Numbered from the stretch's first letter, positions 31,052 to 40,814 are shown. The stretch: 64,000 nucleotides of DNA from Marinobacterium_D sp050908845 (GCF_050908845.1 NZ_CP194171.1:2294001-2358000); one strand, 5' to 3'. Notes: generated by a model from the letters alone, not told the origin. Numbers and translations are program-made.

Positions 31052-33970
31052 ATGCAAGCTGTTAAAAGTCATCAGAGCTTTCGCTTCCTGCGTAATCAGA
31101 CTATCGATTCTCTCAATGTAGAGGTGCAGGAGTTCGAACATATCGCCACCGGAGCCCGCCACTACCACATCGCTGCTGACCGTGATGAAAATGTTTTTCT
31201 GGTAGCCTTCCGTACCGTCCCCGAAGACTCCTCCGGCGTTGCACATATTCTGGAGCACACGGCGCTGTGCGGCAGTGAGCGTTACCCGGTGCGGGATCCG
31301 TTCTTTATGATGACCCGGCGCTCGCTCAACACCTTCATGAACGCGTTTACCAGTTCAGACTGGACCGCGTACCCCTTTGCCAGCCAGAACCGCAAGGACT
31401 ACTTCAACCTGCTGGATGTCTATCTCGATGCGGCCTTCTTCTCCCGTCTCGACCCGCTGGATTTTGCACAGGAAGGGCATCGGGTGGAGTTTGCCGAAGC
31501 GGGCAATCCGCAATCGGATCTGGTCTACAAGGGCGTAGTTTTCAACGAGATGAAAGGCGCGATGAGCTCGCCGGTATCGACGCTCTGGCAGACATTGACC
31601 CGCTACCTGTTCCCGACCACCACCTACCATCACAACAGCGGTGGTGAGCCGAGCTGCATCCCTGACCTCAGCTACGAGGAGCTGGTTGAGTTCTATCGCA
31701 GCCACTACCATCCGAGCAATGCGGTGTTCATGACCTTCGGTGATATCGATGCCGCGGAATTGCAGGAGCGGTTCGAAACCCTGGCGCTGCACAAGTTCAA
31801 GCGTAACGAGGAAGAGATCTCGGTGCCGGATGAGAAGCGGTACTTCTCACCGGTTCGGATTGAGGAAGCCTACGCACTGGACCAGGAGGATCTGGCGGCG
31901 CACACCCATCATGTGCTGGGTTGGCTGCTGCCGCGCTCGATCGACCTGGATGAGCTGATGCAGGCGCATCTGCTTTCCCGTGTACTGCTTGATAACTCCA
32001 GCTCGCCACTGCGCGCCGCACTGGAATCCAGCGATATCGGTACCGCGCCTTCGCCGCTCTGCGGTCTGGAGGATTCAAACCGCGAAATGAGCTTTATGTG
32101 CGGTGTCGAGGGTAGCGAACCGGAGAAGGCGGCGGCGTTTGAACAGCTGGTTATGGATACGCTGGAGCAGGTGGCCCGCGAAGGTGTCTCCCAGGAGATG
32201 GTCGAGGCCCAGCTGCACCAGCTGGAACTGAGCCAGCGCGAGATCACCGGCGACAGCTATCCCTTCGGCCTGCAGCTGATCCTCGGGGCCCTGTCCGCCG
32301 GCATTCATCGTGGCGATGCTCTGGGTTCTCTGAACGTGGATCCGGCGCTGGAGAAACTGCGTGAGGCGATCAAGGATGCCGATTATATACCGTCGCTGGT
32401 GCGCCGCTGGCTGCTCGATAACCCGCACCGGGTACGTCTGACACTGCGCCCGGATAACCAGCTCTCCAGACTTCGCGATCAGGCGGAAGCGGATCATCTC
32501 GCGGCCATGAAAGCGGCCATGAGCGAAACCGAAAAGGCCGAGGTGATCTACCTGGCTGAAAAACTCGAAGCGCGCCAGATGCAGGTGGACGATGAGTCGA
32601 TTCTGCCGAAGGTGACGCTGGAGGATGTACCCACCGAGCTGAAGCTGCCGCAGGGTGAACCTCTTTCCCCGGCCAAGCTGGACAGCACCTGGTACTCCGC
32701 GGGGACCAACGGTCTGATCTACGAACAGGTGGTGCTGGATCTGCCTGCGATGAGCGAAGAGCAGCAGGCGCTGCTGCCGCTTTATACCCACTGTTTAACC
32801 GAGCTCGGTTGTGGTGACCGCGACTATCGCGAAAACCAGGCGTACCAGAGCCAGATCACCGGCGGTTTCTCGGCTTATACCACCGTGCGTGGTAAGCCGG
32901 ATGACGAGCAGGACATCTCGGCCTATCTGGTGCTGTCAGGGAAAGCCCTGGCGGTTCATCGCGAGGCGCTGGCGGACCTGATGGTCGAGACACTGGAAAA
33001 AGCCCGCTTTGACGAGACCCAGCGCCTGCGCGAAATTGTCGCCCAGATGCGCAGCCGCCGTGAGCAGTCGATCACTGGCCAGGGGCACGGCATGGCGATG
33101 CTGGCGGCCTGCTCCGGTTTTGCTCCGGCCTCGCAGATGGCGCATAACTCCCGTGGTCTTGAGGGCGTGCGCCGCATCAAGGCGCTGGATCGTGCCCTCG
33201 GCGAGCCGGCTGAGCTGAATCAGTTGTCAGAGCGCCTGGCGGAGATTCATCGCCTGGTGGCCGGCGCACCGCGCCGTTTCCTCAGCGTCGGGGAAGAGGA
33301 GCACCGCGATGCGATGGCTCAGTCGATCGAGCAGCGCTGGGCATCTGCGGCCGTCGCAGAAGCGTTCAGCGGTTTCAACCTGCCGCAAACCCGCGAAGCG
33401 GTAAAGCAGGTCTGGATGACCAGCACCCAGGTTAACTTCTGTGCCAAGGCTTTCCCGACCGTGACCGTGGAGCATCCCGATGCGGCGCCCCTGACTGTAC
33501 TCGGTGAGTTCCTGCGCAATAACTATCTGCACCGTGCTATTCGCGAGAAGGGCGGTGCATACGGCGCCGGCGCGTCTCAGGATAGCGGGGACGCGGTGTT
33601 CCGCTTCTTCTCCTATCGTGATCCGCGAATCAGCGGTACCCTGGATGACTTTGATGCTGCAGCTCGCTGGATCAGCGAAAACAGCATTGAGCCGCAGAAA
33701 CTCGAAGAAGCGGTGCTCGGTGTGGTCAGCTCTATCGACAAGCCCGGTTCACCGGCCGGTGAAGCCAAGCAGACCTACCACTCCAGCCTGTTTGGACGCA
33801 CGCCGGAGCAGCGTCAGCGCTTCCGCCGCCAGATCCTGGCGGTGGGTGTCGAGGACCTCAAACGCGTAGCGCTTGAATACCTGAATCCGGAGCGTGCGGC
33901 CGTGGCGGTGGTGACCAGCACCAAGGGTGCCGAGGAGCTGCCGGAGTTCTTCGAGCGCATCGAAATCTAA
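31052..33970 (+). CDS. M16C-family zinc metallopeptidase (presequence-protease-like)
   Basis: A 972-residue insulinase-superfamily peptidase of the PreP/Cym1 subfamily, which degrades peptides inside a closed chamber. The inverted zinc motif HILEH (HxxEH) with following TALCGSERYPVRDPFFMM is near residue 68, and the distal glutamate lies in GVVFNEMKGAMSS near residue 166. The second half is the inactive M16 half-barrel plus a carboxy domain (PGSPAGEAKQTYHSS). No signal peptide is evident, so it probably works in the cytoplasm. Transcribed alone and followed by a terminator. Confidence 0.9.
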   Translation: MQAVKSHQSFRFLRNQTIDSLNVEVQEFEHIATGARHYHIAADRDENVFLVAFRTVPEDSSGVAHILEHTALCGSERYPVRDPFFMMTRRSLNTFMNAFTSSDWTAYPFASQNRKDYFNLLDVYLDAAFFSRLDPLDFAQEGHRVEFAEAGNPQSDLVYKGVVFNEMKGAMSSPVSTLWQTLTRYLFPTTTYHHNSGGEPSCIPDLSYEELVEFYRSHYHPSNAVFMTFGDIDAAELQERFETLALHKFKRNEEEISVPDEKRYFSPVRIEEAYALDQEDLAAHTHHVLGWLLPRSIDLDELMQAHLLSRVLLDNSSSPLRAALESSDIGTAPSPLCGLEDSNREMSFMCGVEGSEPEKAAAFEQLVMDTLEQVAREGVSQEMVEAQLHQLELSQREITGDSYPFGLQLILGALSAGIHRGDALGSLNVDPALEKLREAIKDADYIPSLVRRWLLDNPHRVRLTLRPDNQLSRLRDQAEADHLAAMKAAMSETEKAEVIYLAEKLEARQMQVDDESILPKVTLEDVPTELKLPQGEPLSPAKLDSTWYSAGTNGLIYEQVVLDLPAMSEEQQALLPLYTHCLTELGCGDRDYRENQAYQSQITGGFSAYTTVRGKPDDEQDISAYLVLSGKALAVHREALADLMVETLEKARFDETQRLREIVAQMRSRREQSITGQGHGMAMLAACSGFAPASQMAHNSRGLEGVRRIKALDRALGEPAELNQLSERLAEIHRLVAGAPRRFLSVGEEEHRDAMAQSIEQRWASAAVAEAFSGFNLPQTREAVKQVWMTSTQVNFCAKAFPTVTVEHPDAAPLTVLGEFLRNNYLHRAIREKGGAYGAGASQDSGDAVFRFFSYRDPRISGTLDDFDAAARWISENSIEPQKLEEAVLGVVSSIDKPGSPAGEAKQTYHSSLFGRTPEQRQRFRRQILAVGVEDLKRVALEYLNPERAAVAVVTSTKGAEELPEFFERIEI

Positions 33971-33993
33971 CCGCACTGCATCCTGTTTTGCTG

Positions 33994-34028
33994 ATATCGC
34001 CCCGACATCGTTTCGGGGCGATTTTTTT
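33994..34028 (+). terminator. Rho-independent terminator after the M16 peptidase
   Basis: Stem ATCGCCCCGA / TCGGGGCGAT around a seven-base loop, followed by seven T. It starts about 25 bases after the stop. Confidence 0.9.
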
Positions 34029-34042
34029 GGAGACTGCTTTAG

Positions 34043-34915
34043 TTGAATCCCCTGTTACTCAAGGCTGCCCTGCTCATCGTGCTCTCGGAGTCGATGCTGG
34101 TCTGCGCCGGTGTCATCATCCGGGTGGTCAGCGACGAGCTCAGCACACCGATGATCGTGTTCATGCGCAATCTGATGGGGCTGATACTGATGCTGCCGTT
34201 GCTGATCCGCGCGTCTCGTTCAATGGCGACGAAAAACATCCATCTGCACCTGATGCGTGCGGTGGTGGGTATCTCCGCCATGTCCTGTCTGTACTATTCC
34301 TGGTCTGCGTTGCCGCTGGGGCAGGCCGCTCTGCTGAAGCAGACGGCGCCTTTTTTCGTACCGGTCATCGCTTTCTGGTGGCTGGGTGAGCGGGTACCCG
34401 CGCGGGTAAAGGTGGCACTGCTGGTCGGCTTTGCCGGGGTGGCACTGATTCTTAATCCGCAGGAGGGAGCGGTCAATCTGGGTCTGTTGATCGCGCTGAC
34501 AGGGGCGGCGCTGAGCGCGCTGGCCAAAGTCACCGTCCGGCGCATGCACCTGACCGAGCCGCCCAAACGCATCGTGTTCTACTTTGCGCTCTTTGGCTCG
34601 CTGTTTTCCGTCATCCCGGCGGCGCTCAACTGGGTGACACCGAGCCCCGAAGCGCTGGTCTGGCTGCTTGGACTGGGAGCAACCTCGACCCTGGCGCAGC
34701 TATCGATGAGCCGCGCCTATACCCTGGTGCCTGCGGCCCAGCTGGGACCTTTCACGTACAGCTCGGTGGTACTCGCGGCCGGCGTCGGCTGGTTGCTCTG
34801 GGATGAACGTATCGCGCTGCTGACGATATTTGGCATGCTGCTTGTTTTCGCCGGTGGACTGCTAACCTTGAATAAACCCGCGACTCGAACCGACTCCGTT
34901 CCCACCCGAACCTGA
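34043..34915 (+). CDS. EamA/DMT-family membrane transporter
   Basis: A 290-residue inner-membrane protein with about ten helices in two EamA repeats, of the drug/metabolite transporter superfamily. Repeat 1 includes MIVFMRNLMGLILMLPLLIR and SALPLGQAALLKQTAPFFVP; repeat 2 includes VLAAGVGWLLWDERIALLTI. The likely start is TTG 34043, with GGAG ten bases upstream, because the first helix lies right after it; no ATG precedes it in frame. Such proteins export amino acids, nucleobases or related metabolites; the substrate is unknown. Confidence 0.85.
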   Translation: MNPLLLKAALLIVLSESMLVCAGVIIRVVSDELSTPMIVFMRNLMGLILMLPLLIRASRSMATKNIHLHLMRAVVGISAMSCLYYSWSALPLGQAALLKQTAPFFVPVIAFWWLGERVPARVKVALLVGFAGVALILNPQEGAVNLGLLIALTGAALSALAKVTVRRMHLTEPPKRIVFYFALFGSLFSVIPAALNWVTPSPEALVWLLGLGATSTLAQLSMSRAYTLVPAAQLGPFTYSSVVLAAGVGWLLWDERIALLTIFGMLLVFAGGLLTLNKPATRTDSVPTRT

Positions 34916-34963
34916 AGCGCTGGCCGGGGTCGAAAGGGAGAGTGTCAATCAGGGAGAACCGAG

Positions 34964-36091
34964 ATGCTGCGTCGATCCTTTACCCCGGCTTTGCTGCTGA
35001 TCCTTGCGGCCACGCCCGTGACTCAGGCGGATATCGTTCATCGAGAAACCAGCGAAGTAGGCCCGGTGGTTGTCGAGGAACTGGCAACCGGACTCGGCGT
35101 GCCCTGGGGCATGGAGTTCCTTGATGAGGAGCAGTTACTGATTACCGAGCGGGCAGGCCGGGTGCAGGTCCTGGATCTCGGTAGCCGAGCGTTGCGCGAG
35201 GTGACCGGGCTGCCATCGATCCGCCAGGGTGGCCAGGGTGGTTTGCTCGATGTGGCCAGCACCGAGAAGGCCCCAGGCTGGTACTACTTTACCCGGGTCG
35301 GTTCGGTGGAAAATCGTGGTGTCACTATCCTTTCCAGGGCACGTTTGCAGGGCGATCGTCTGACCGGATGGGAGGACCTGCTGGTCACCCGCTCCGGCAC
35401 CGGCAGCGGGCGTCATTTCGGCAGCCGCATCGCCTTTGATGGCGACGGCCACGTCTATTTTTCCACCGGCGACCGGGGCGAGCGGCCCAACGGCCAGAAC
35501 CTGCAGACTCATGCGGGGACCATCATGCGGTTGACGCTGGATGGCCAGGTACCGCCGGACAACCCGTTTATCGGCAAGGCCGGCGCGTTGCCGGAGATCT
35601 GGAGTTACGGTCATCGTAATCCCCAGGGGCTGGCCTACGATGCGGGCCATGACCGGCTTTGGGAGAACGAGCACGGTCCGCGTGGTGGCGACGAGATCAA
35701 CCTGATTCAGCGCGGCGCCAACTACGGCTGGGCTGAGCTTTCCTACGGCAAGGAGTACTGGGGGCCGATCGATGTGGGTGAGGGCGAAGAGGCGCCGGGC
35801 ATGGTGTCGCCGGTGAAGGTTTATATCCCCTCCATCGCACCGGGCAGTCTGTTGCACTACACCGGTGATGCCTTTCCGCAATGGCGGGATAACCTCTTTT
35901 CCGGCGCGCTGGCGCTGAGACATCTGAACCGTGTGTCTCTGGATGAGAGCGGCAACGCCGTGGCAGAGGAGCGTCTGCTCGAAGAGATGGATGAGCGTAT
36001 CCGGGCATTGGAGCAGGGACCGGATGGCGCGATCTATCTGTCGACAGACAGCGGGCGGATTCTCAGGTTGAAGCCGGCTTCTGGCGAATAA
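34964..36091 (+). CDS. PQQ-dependent sugar dehydrogenase (aldose dehydrogenase, YliI-like)
   Basis: A 375-residue periplasmic six-bladed propeller of the soluble glucose/aldose dehydrogenase family. A signal peptide is visible (residues 1-22, ending ATPVTQA before DIVH). Family landmarks: GLGVPWGMEFLDEEQLLITE, GQGGLLDVA, SGRHFGSRIAFDGDGHVYFS with the catalytic histidine region near residue 146, YGHRNPQGLAYD near residue 210 and NEHGPRGGDEINLI. It would oxidise aldoses with PQQ and pass electrons to the respiratory chain; no PQQ synthesis gene is in the window. The 3' end overlaps the convergent transporter gene by 29 bases. Confidence 0.9.
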   Translation: MLRRSFTPALLLILAATPVTQADIVHRETSEVGPVVVEELATGLGVPWGMEFLDEEQLLITERAGRVQVLDLGSRALREVTGLPSIRQGGQGGLLDVASTEKAPGWYYFTRVGSVENRGVTILSRARLQGDRLTGWEDLLVTRSGTGSGRHFGSRIAFDGDGHVYFSTGDRGERPNGQNLQTHAGTIMRLTLDGQVPPDNPFIGKAGALPEIWSYGHRNPQGLAYDAGHDRLWENEHGPRGGDEINLIQRGANYGWAELSYGKEYWGPIDVGEGEEAPGMVSPVKVYIPSIAPGSLLHYTGDAFPQWRDNLFSGALALRHLNRVSLDESGNAVAEERLLEEMDERIRALEQGPDGAIYLSTDSGRILRLKPASGE

Positions 36092-36914
36092 CCAGGGCGA
36101 TACCACCGAGGATCGCGATGGAGGTCAGCACCAGTCTGAGGGTCAACGCCTCGCCCAGCAGAATGATCCCCGCCACGGCAGCAATGACCGGCACACTGAG
36201 TTGAATGGTGGCGGCGTTGGTGGCACTTATGTGCGGCAGGGCCGCGTACCAGATCAGATAGCCGATTGCAGAGGCCAGCGCGCCGGAGGCGATAGCCCAG
36301 AAGGCACCGGCCGGATCGATTTCCAACGTGCCTGCGAGCCATGCGACTGCCCCCAGCAGCAGGGCTAGCGGTGCTGAGCGGATAAAGTTACCGGCGGTGG
36401 CCAGCGAGGGGCTGCCGCCACTGCGCCCGCGCAACGAATACACACCCCAGGCAACACCGGCACCGGCCATCAGCAGCGACGCCAGCAGTGGTGGTGCGCT
36501 CAGGCCCGGCAGCATCAGACCGATGAGCCCCGCCAGCGCGACCGCGAGTCCGAGCCAGCGCAGTGGAGTGAACGGCTCGCCCTGGACCAGTGCATAGCCG
36601 ATCATCGTGACCTGCACGGCACCGAACAGCAGCAGCGCGCCGGTGCCCGCGGCCAGGCTGGTATAGGCGTAGGAGAAGAGTGCCGCGTAGCAAAAAAGCG
36701 CCAGCGCAGAGGGCCAGTTGCCGGTCAGTTTCTGTCCCTGGTTACGCAACGCCAGGATCAGCCAGAGGGTTAGCGCTCCGGAGCAGAGCCGAATGGCGGT
36801 AAAACTGGCCGGATCGATGTCAGTATCGCGAAGCGCCACGCGACAGAAGATGGAGTTGGCGGCAAACGCCAGCATCGCCAGACAGGTCAGGGCTAGGATC
36901 CGGCCTGAAGTCAT
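36063..36914 (-). CDS. EamA/DMT-family membrane transporter
   Basis: A 283-residue protein with about ten predicted helices in two EamA halves (AANSIFCRVALRDTDIDPAS near the start; ATIQLSVPVIAAVAGIILLG in the second half). It belongs to a different DMT subgroup from the gene at 34043. Substrate unknown. The coding end overlaps the PQQ dehydrogenase by 29 bases, tail to tail, and the small flagellar-rod-like gene lies 43 bases upstream on the same strand. Confidence 0.85.
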   Translation of the reverse strand: MTSGRILALTCLAMLAFAANSIFCRVALRDTDIDPASFTAIRLCSGALTLWLILALRNQGQKLTGNWPSALALFCYAALFSYAYTSLAAGTGALLLFGAVQVTMIGYALVQGEPFTPLRWLGLAVALAGLIGLMLPGLSAPPLLASLLMAGAGVAWGVYSLRGRSGGSPSLATAGNFIRSAPLALLLGAVAWLAGTLEIDPAGAFWAIASGALASAIGYLIWYAALPHISATNAATIQLSVPVIAAVAGIILLGEALTLRLVLTSIAILGGIALVIRQKPAST

Positions 36915-36957
36915 CGTTATAATTCCCTGTTTTTATTATTTTTCCAGGTATGTGCCA

Positions 36958-37200
36958 TCAGACTGAAAGGTCGAGCAGGGTGCCTATTACCGCGTCGGCG
37001 GTCTGCACGACCTTGACGCCGGCCAGGGCATAGGTTTCCGCCTGGGTCTGATCAACAAGTGCCTGTTCCAGCGACGCGGCGGTGCTGTCATCGGCCCGGG
37101 CCGGCTGCTGCGCAACAGTCTGGGCGCTCTGTTCGACCTGGCCGCTTGCGGTGCGCAATGCGTCCAGGCCGGAACTGAATGCTGATGGGATGGTGTTCAT
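36958..37200 (-). CDS. Small flagellar rod/hook-like protein
   Basis: An 80-residue protein. The amino end (IPSAFSSGLDALRTASGQVEQSAQTVA) and carboxy end (TYALAGVKVVQTADAVIGTLLDLSV) together mimic the two terminal helices of FlgC/FlgE-type axial proteins with the central domain missing. Short stand-alone proteins of this kind occur in Pseudomonas and relatives and are often labelled flagellar by similarity. No flagellar genes are nearby, so the role is uncertain. I chose ATG 37200; four further upstream codons are open. Confidence 0.65.
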   Translation of the reverse strand: MNTIPSAFSSGLDALRTASGQVEQSAQTVAQQPARADDSTAASLEQALVDQTQAETYALAGVKVVQTADAVIGTLLDLSV

Positions 37201-37279
37201 AACACTCCTCAAAGCCGGTGTGCTTTGGCTGCAGTGTCCCCTGTAGGAAACACCGCTTCAACTGTACTTTGGTGTCAGG

Positions 37280-38047
37280 TCAGTTGCCAAAAACCTGTTT
37301 AAGAAGGTCTGTGGTGCGTGCCACGGGCTCCTTGCGGATCTGCTGCTCCTCTGCTGCCAGGCGCAGAAAAAGACCATCCAGTGCCTGCTCCGTCACATGG
37401 TCCGCCAGGTCCAGGTTGAAGTTACCCAGCAGGGCAACCTGGGATTCCGCCATATCCAACAGAGTCTGGTATGCCGCCGTGACGCCACTGCTGGCCATGG
37501 CGCTCTCGATACGCGGGCGGAAACGCTCTTTGAGCTGGCTGTAGGTGTGCTCGCGGAAGTATTCGGTGGCGGCGCTATCTCCACCGCTGTAGATTTGGCG
37601 GGCATCTTCGATGGTCATCGCTTCGACGGCATCCACGAAGATCGGTGTGGCTTCTGTAACGGCATCTTCCGCCGCGCGGTTCATGCTCAGCTCAAATGCC
37701 TCGACCTGGGATTCCAGCCCGGCACGCACAAACATGCTGCGGGTGGTGTAAAGATAGGAGGGCAACGGAATTTTCACATCATTGCTGCCATAGTAACCGT
37801 CGGTAGCAGCAAGGGTTTCCACGGCGCGGCGGGTGCCGACCTCCAGTGCGTCCTTCAAGCCGGAGGTCAGCGTATCGGTATCCAGGTTTTCTGGCACACT
37901 GTCGCTTGAGGCCTGTTCGCTGCCGGTCTGCTGTTGCAGCAGTTCAGCGCCCTGATCGAGCAGGTCGCTCAAGCCCGCCTCGGTGGTAGAACTGAATGCC
38001 AACAGGGTGCACAGTACCAGTGCCGGGGTGGTGGAACCAAACTGCAT
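37280..38047 (-). CDS. DUF4197 domain-containing secreted protein
   Basis: A 255-residue exported protein of unknown function. A signal peptide spans about residues 1-24 (ALVLCTLLAFSSTTEAG). The DUF4197 region covers most of the rest: LKDALEVGTRRAVETLAATDGY, then IPLPSYL and AMTIEDARQIYSGGDSAATEYF. I chose ATG 38047, which is followed directly by the signal peptide; 30 upstream codons are open but unlikely. It is divergent from the transglutaminase gene. Confidence 0.85.
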   Translation of the reverse strand: MQFGSTTPALVLCTLLAFSSTTEAGLSDLLDQGAELLQQQTGSEQASSDSVPENLDTDTLTSGLKDALEVGTRRAVETLAATDGYYGSNDVKIPLPSYLYTTRSMFVRAGLESQVEAFELSMNRAAEDAVTEATPIFVDAVEAMTIEDARQIYSGGDSAATEYFREHTYSQLKERFRPRIESAMASSGVTAAYQTLLDMAESQVALLGNFNLDLADHVTEQALDGLFLRLAAEEQQIRKEPVARTTDLLKQVFGN

Positions 38048-38160
38048 AACGATACTCCTTGAGTCGAGGTAGCCATTCCACAATGGACAGGCGGAGTATA
38101 GTGAAGTTCGTGTTAGAACTCCCGGGGCACCAGCCACAAGTCAGTAAACAGGAGTAGGCA

Positions 38161-39015
38161 ATGAAGCGTTACAGGATCAAGCACAGCACCTGGTATGGAT
38201 TCAATGGTGAGGTGACGCTGGATCCTCACTGGTTGCGGATACGTCCCCGGGTGGATCACGACATCCGCATTCTGTCGGCAACGCTGACACTGACGCCTCC
38301 GGCCAGTAACGTCCGCTGGTACCGGGATGTGGAAAACAACTCGGTGGCGGTGGTTGATTTCGACCAGCCCTGCACCGAGCTGGAAATCCTCAGTGAAGTG
38401 GAGCTGGAGCATTTCGATCAACAGCCGCTGGATTTCATGGTGGAGGATTACGCCGTTGACTACCCGTTCAACTACCTCGATGAGGATCGCGTTGTTCTGG
38501 CGCCCTATTTCGCGATGACAGAGTCCTCGGATGCACTGAGAGCGTGGATCGCCAATATATGGGATGGCGGAGAGGCGCTCCAGTCATACACCCTGCTGCG
38601 CAGGCTCTGTGATGCGATCGAAAACGGCTTTGAGTACAAGGTGCGCGAGGAGGTCGGGGTGCAGGCGCCGGAGGAAACGCTGTCGCTGGGCTCCGGTTCC
38701 TGTCGTGACTTTGCCAACCTGTATATTGCTGCCGTGCGCCACCTGGGCTTTGCGGCACGCTTTGTCAGTGGCTACCTGTTTGTGCCGCCGGGGCCTGAAT
38801 TTTTCGGTACTACCCACGCCTGGGCCGAGGTGTATATCCCCGGAGCGGGCTGGAAGGGGTTTGATCCCACCAGTGGAGAGATTACCGGGGCCACCCATAT
38901 CCCGGTGGCGGTGGCGCGTAACCCGGAGACGGTACCGCCGGTGGAAGGGGCTTTCGTCGGCCCCGAAGGCTCGGCTCTGAAAGTGGGTGTCTGGATAACA
39001 CTGCTCGACGGCTAA
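38161..39015 (+). CDS. Transglutaminase-like family protein (first copy)
   Basis: A 284-residue cytoplasmic protein with an amino beta domain (YRIKHSTWYGFNGEVTLDPH) and a transglutaminase-like papain fold. The catalytic triad can be placed: Cys in GSGSCRDFANLYIAAVRHLG near residue 180, His in TTHAWAEVYIPGAGW near residue 219 and Asp in GFDPTSG near residue 237. Members act as peptidases or amide-modifying enzymes. AGGAG lies seven bases before the ATG. A second, more distant family member is encoded at 42181. Confidence 0.87.
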   Translation: MKRYRIKHSTWYGFNGEVTLDPHWLRIRPRVDHDIRILSATLTLTPPASNVRWYRDVENNSVAVVDFDQPCTELEILSEVELEHFDQQPLDFMVEDYAVDYPFNYLDEDRVVLAPYFAMTESSDALRAWIANIWDGGEALQSYTLLRRLCDAIENGFEYKVREEVGVQAPEETLSLGSGSCRDFANLYIAAVRHLGFAARFVSGYLFVPPGPEFFGTTHAWAEVYIPGAGWKGFDPTSGEITGATHIPVAVARNPETVPPVEGAFVGPEGSALKVGVWITLLDG

Positions 39016-39286
39016 CCGCCGTCATTCGGCGGGCGAGGGGCTGCGACGATCAGTGCATGTGCACCGATACTGCCCGCAGGCACGGCCGCCGTGCATATCG
39101 CTGCTTATCAGGCTTTTCCGGATCCGTTTTTCTCAGGCCCGAGGGGGAGAGGAGCAACCGGTAAGCCGCGGCCTGCAGCGATATGTAGCTGACTTAGGCC
39201 GTTTATCCGATTAATCCGGTCAGATATTTGCATCATCCTGAAAACCGCTTCTATGGTTAGTGGACAGGTTTTTTAGGAGGCTAGGC

Positions 39287-40732
39287 ATGTCGATACTTCG
39301 CAACCAGGTGCAGCTGATCTGTTATCCGGACCGGATGGGGAAAAATCTAGGTGACCTTGATCGGGTGCTGGAAAAGTATCTGGGCGATGCGGTGGGCGGC
39401 GTGCATATCCTGCCATTTTATCCCTCCAACGCCGATGCCGGGTTTTCACCGCTGACCCATACCGAGGTGGATCCCCGCTTTGGCAGCTGGCGCGACATCG
39501 AGCATATCTCCAGTCGTTACGACCTCTGTGTCGACCTGATTCTCAACCACATCTCGGATGAATCGGTGGAGTTCCGCGACTTTGTCGAAAAGGGGTATGA
39601 ATCGGAATATGCCGAGCTGTTTATCAATGTGGATGAGATGGGGCCGATCACCCATGACGATCTTGCCAAGATCCATATCCGCAAGGAGAAAGAGCCGTTT
39701 CGCGAAGTGAAATTTGCCGACGGCTCGACCACGCGGGTCTGGTGTACCTTTACCGAGCACCAGATCGATCTGAACTACGAGTCCGAGAAAACCCATGAAC
39801 TGATGGGGCACTACATCGCGTTTCTGGCGCACAAGGGCGTCAAACTGTTTCGCCTCGACGCGTTTGGCTACACCACCAAGACAATAGGCACCAGCTGCTT
39901 CCTGGTGGAGCCGGATGTCTACCGCAATCTGGACTGGTTCAACGAGGTTGCGCACATGCACAACACCGAACTGCTGCCGGAGGTACATGACCACTCCAGT
40001 TACCAATACGCTATCGGCCGGCGTGATATGCATCCCTACGGCTTTGCCCTGCCACCGCTGATGCTCTATACGCTTCTCGACGACAACAGCGTTTACCTCA
40101 AGCACTGGCTGCGCATGGCTCCCCGTAACATGGTCACGGTGCTCGATACCCATGACGGTATCTGTATTCCCGATGTGGAAGGGGTGCTGCCCGATGACCT
40201 GATCAAGGGACTGATCGATACCGTCGATACCCGCAGCGCCGACCCGATCCTCAGGCGTTCGGCGGTAAACGCCCACAGTGTGGGCGCCATCTACCAGTTG
40301 ACCTGCACCTTCTACGAAGCGCTGATGAAAAATGATGATGCCTATATCGCGGCACGGGCGATTCAGTTCTTTGCACCGGGTATCCCGCAGGTTTACTACG
40401 TGGGGCTGTTTGCCGGTTGCAACGATTACGACCTGATGGAAGAAACCGGTGAGCTGCGTGATATCAACCGGCACTACTACAGCTTTGAAGAGATCGACGA
40501 GGCGATGACAAAACCGGTGGTGAAGCGGCTGCTGGCGCTGATGCGCTTCAGGAATACCCATCCCGCCTTTGAGGGGCGTTTCGAACTACATTATTCCAGC
40601 GATACCAGCGTGGCCATGGCCTGGCGCCACGGCGAAAATTTCTGCCGGCTGTTCGTGGATCTTAACTTTAAGACCGCACGGATCACCTACACCGACAAGA
40701 GCAGTGGTGCAGAAGCGGTGATGCAGTGCTGA
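39287..40732 (+). CDS. GH13_18 glycoside phosphorylase (sucrose or glucosylglycerol phosphorylase)
   Basis: A 481-residue alpha-glucoside phosphorylase that uses phosphate to release glucose 1-phosphate. It follows the sucrose-phosphorylase plan: NQVQLICYPDRMG at the start, GGVHILPFYPSNADAGFSPL, the nucleophile Asp in FRLDAFGYTTK near residue 195, the acid/base Glu in LLPEVHDHSSYQ near residue 237 and LDTHDGI near residue 294. Sucrose, glucosylglycerol and glucosylglycerate enzymes share this subfamily; the length and marine context favour the glucosylglycerol type known from Marinobacter, but this is not proven. AGGAGG lies six bases before ATG 39287. It looks monocistronic. Confidence 0.87.
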   Translation: MSILRNQVQLICYPDRMGKNLGDLDRVLEKYLGDAVGGVHILPFYPSNADAGFSPLTHTEVDPRFGSWRDIEHISSRYDLCVDLILNHISDESVEFRDFVEKGYESEYAELFINVDEMGPITHDDLAKIHIRKEKEPFREVKFADGSTTRVWCTFTEHQIDLNYESEKTHELMGHYIAFLAHKGVKLFRLDAFGYTTKTIGTSCFLVEPDVYRNLDWFNEVAHMHNTELLPEVHDHSSYQYAIGRRDMHPYGFALPPLMLYTLLDDNSVYLKHWLRMAPRNMVTVLDTHDGICIPDVEGVLPDDLIKGLIDTVDTRSADPILRRSAVNAHSVGAIYQLTCTFYEALMKNDDAYIAARAIQFFAPGIPQVYYVGLFAGCNDYDLMEETGELRDINRHYYSFEEIDEAMTKPVVKRLLALMRFRNTHPAFEGRFELHYSSDTSVAMAWRHGENFCRLFVDLNFKTARITYTDKSSGAEAVMQC

Positions 40733-40814
40733 GCCTTTAAAACAGCTGTTTAAAGATTCATCAACGATCTTCTTGATTTAAGCCGAGCAATCTAGCTAGT
40801 GTATCCATCCTGAA

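Noticed and set aside
31052..33970. M16 peptidase as a phage or secreted toxin-like protease
   Set aside because: Length, HxxEH site and overall layout fit the housekeeping PreP-like M16C family, and no signal peptide or mobile context is present.
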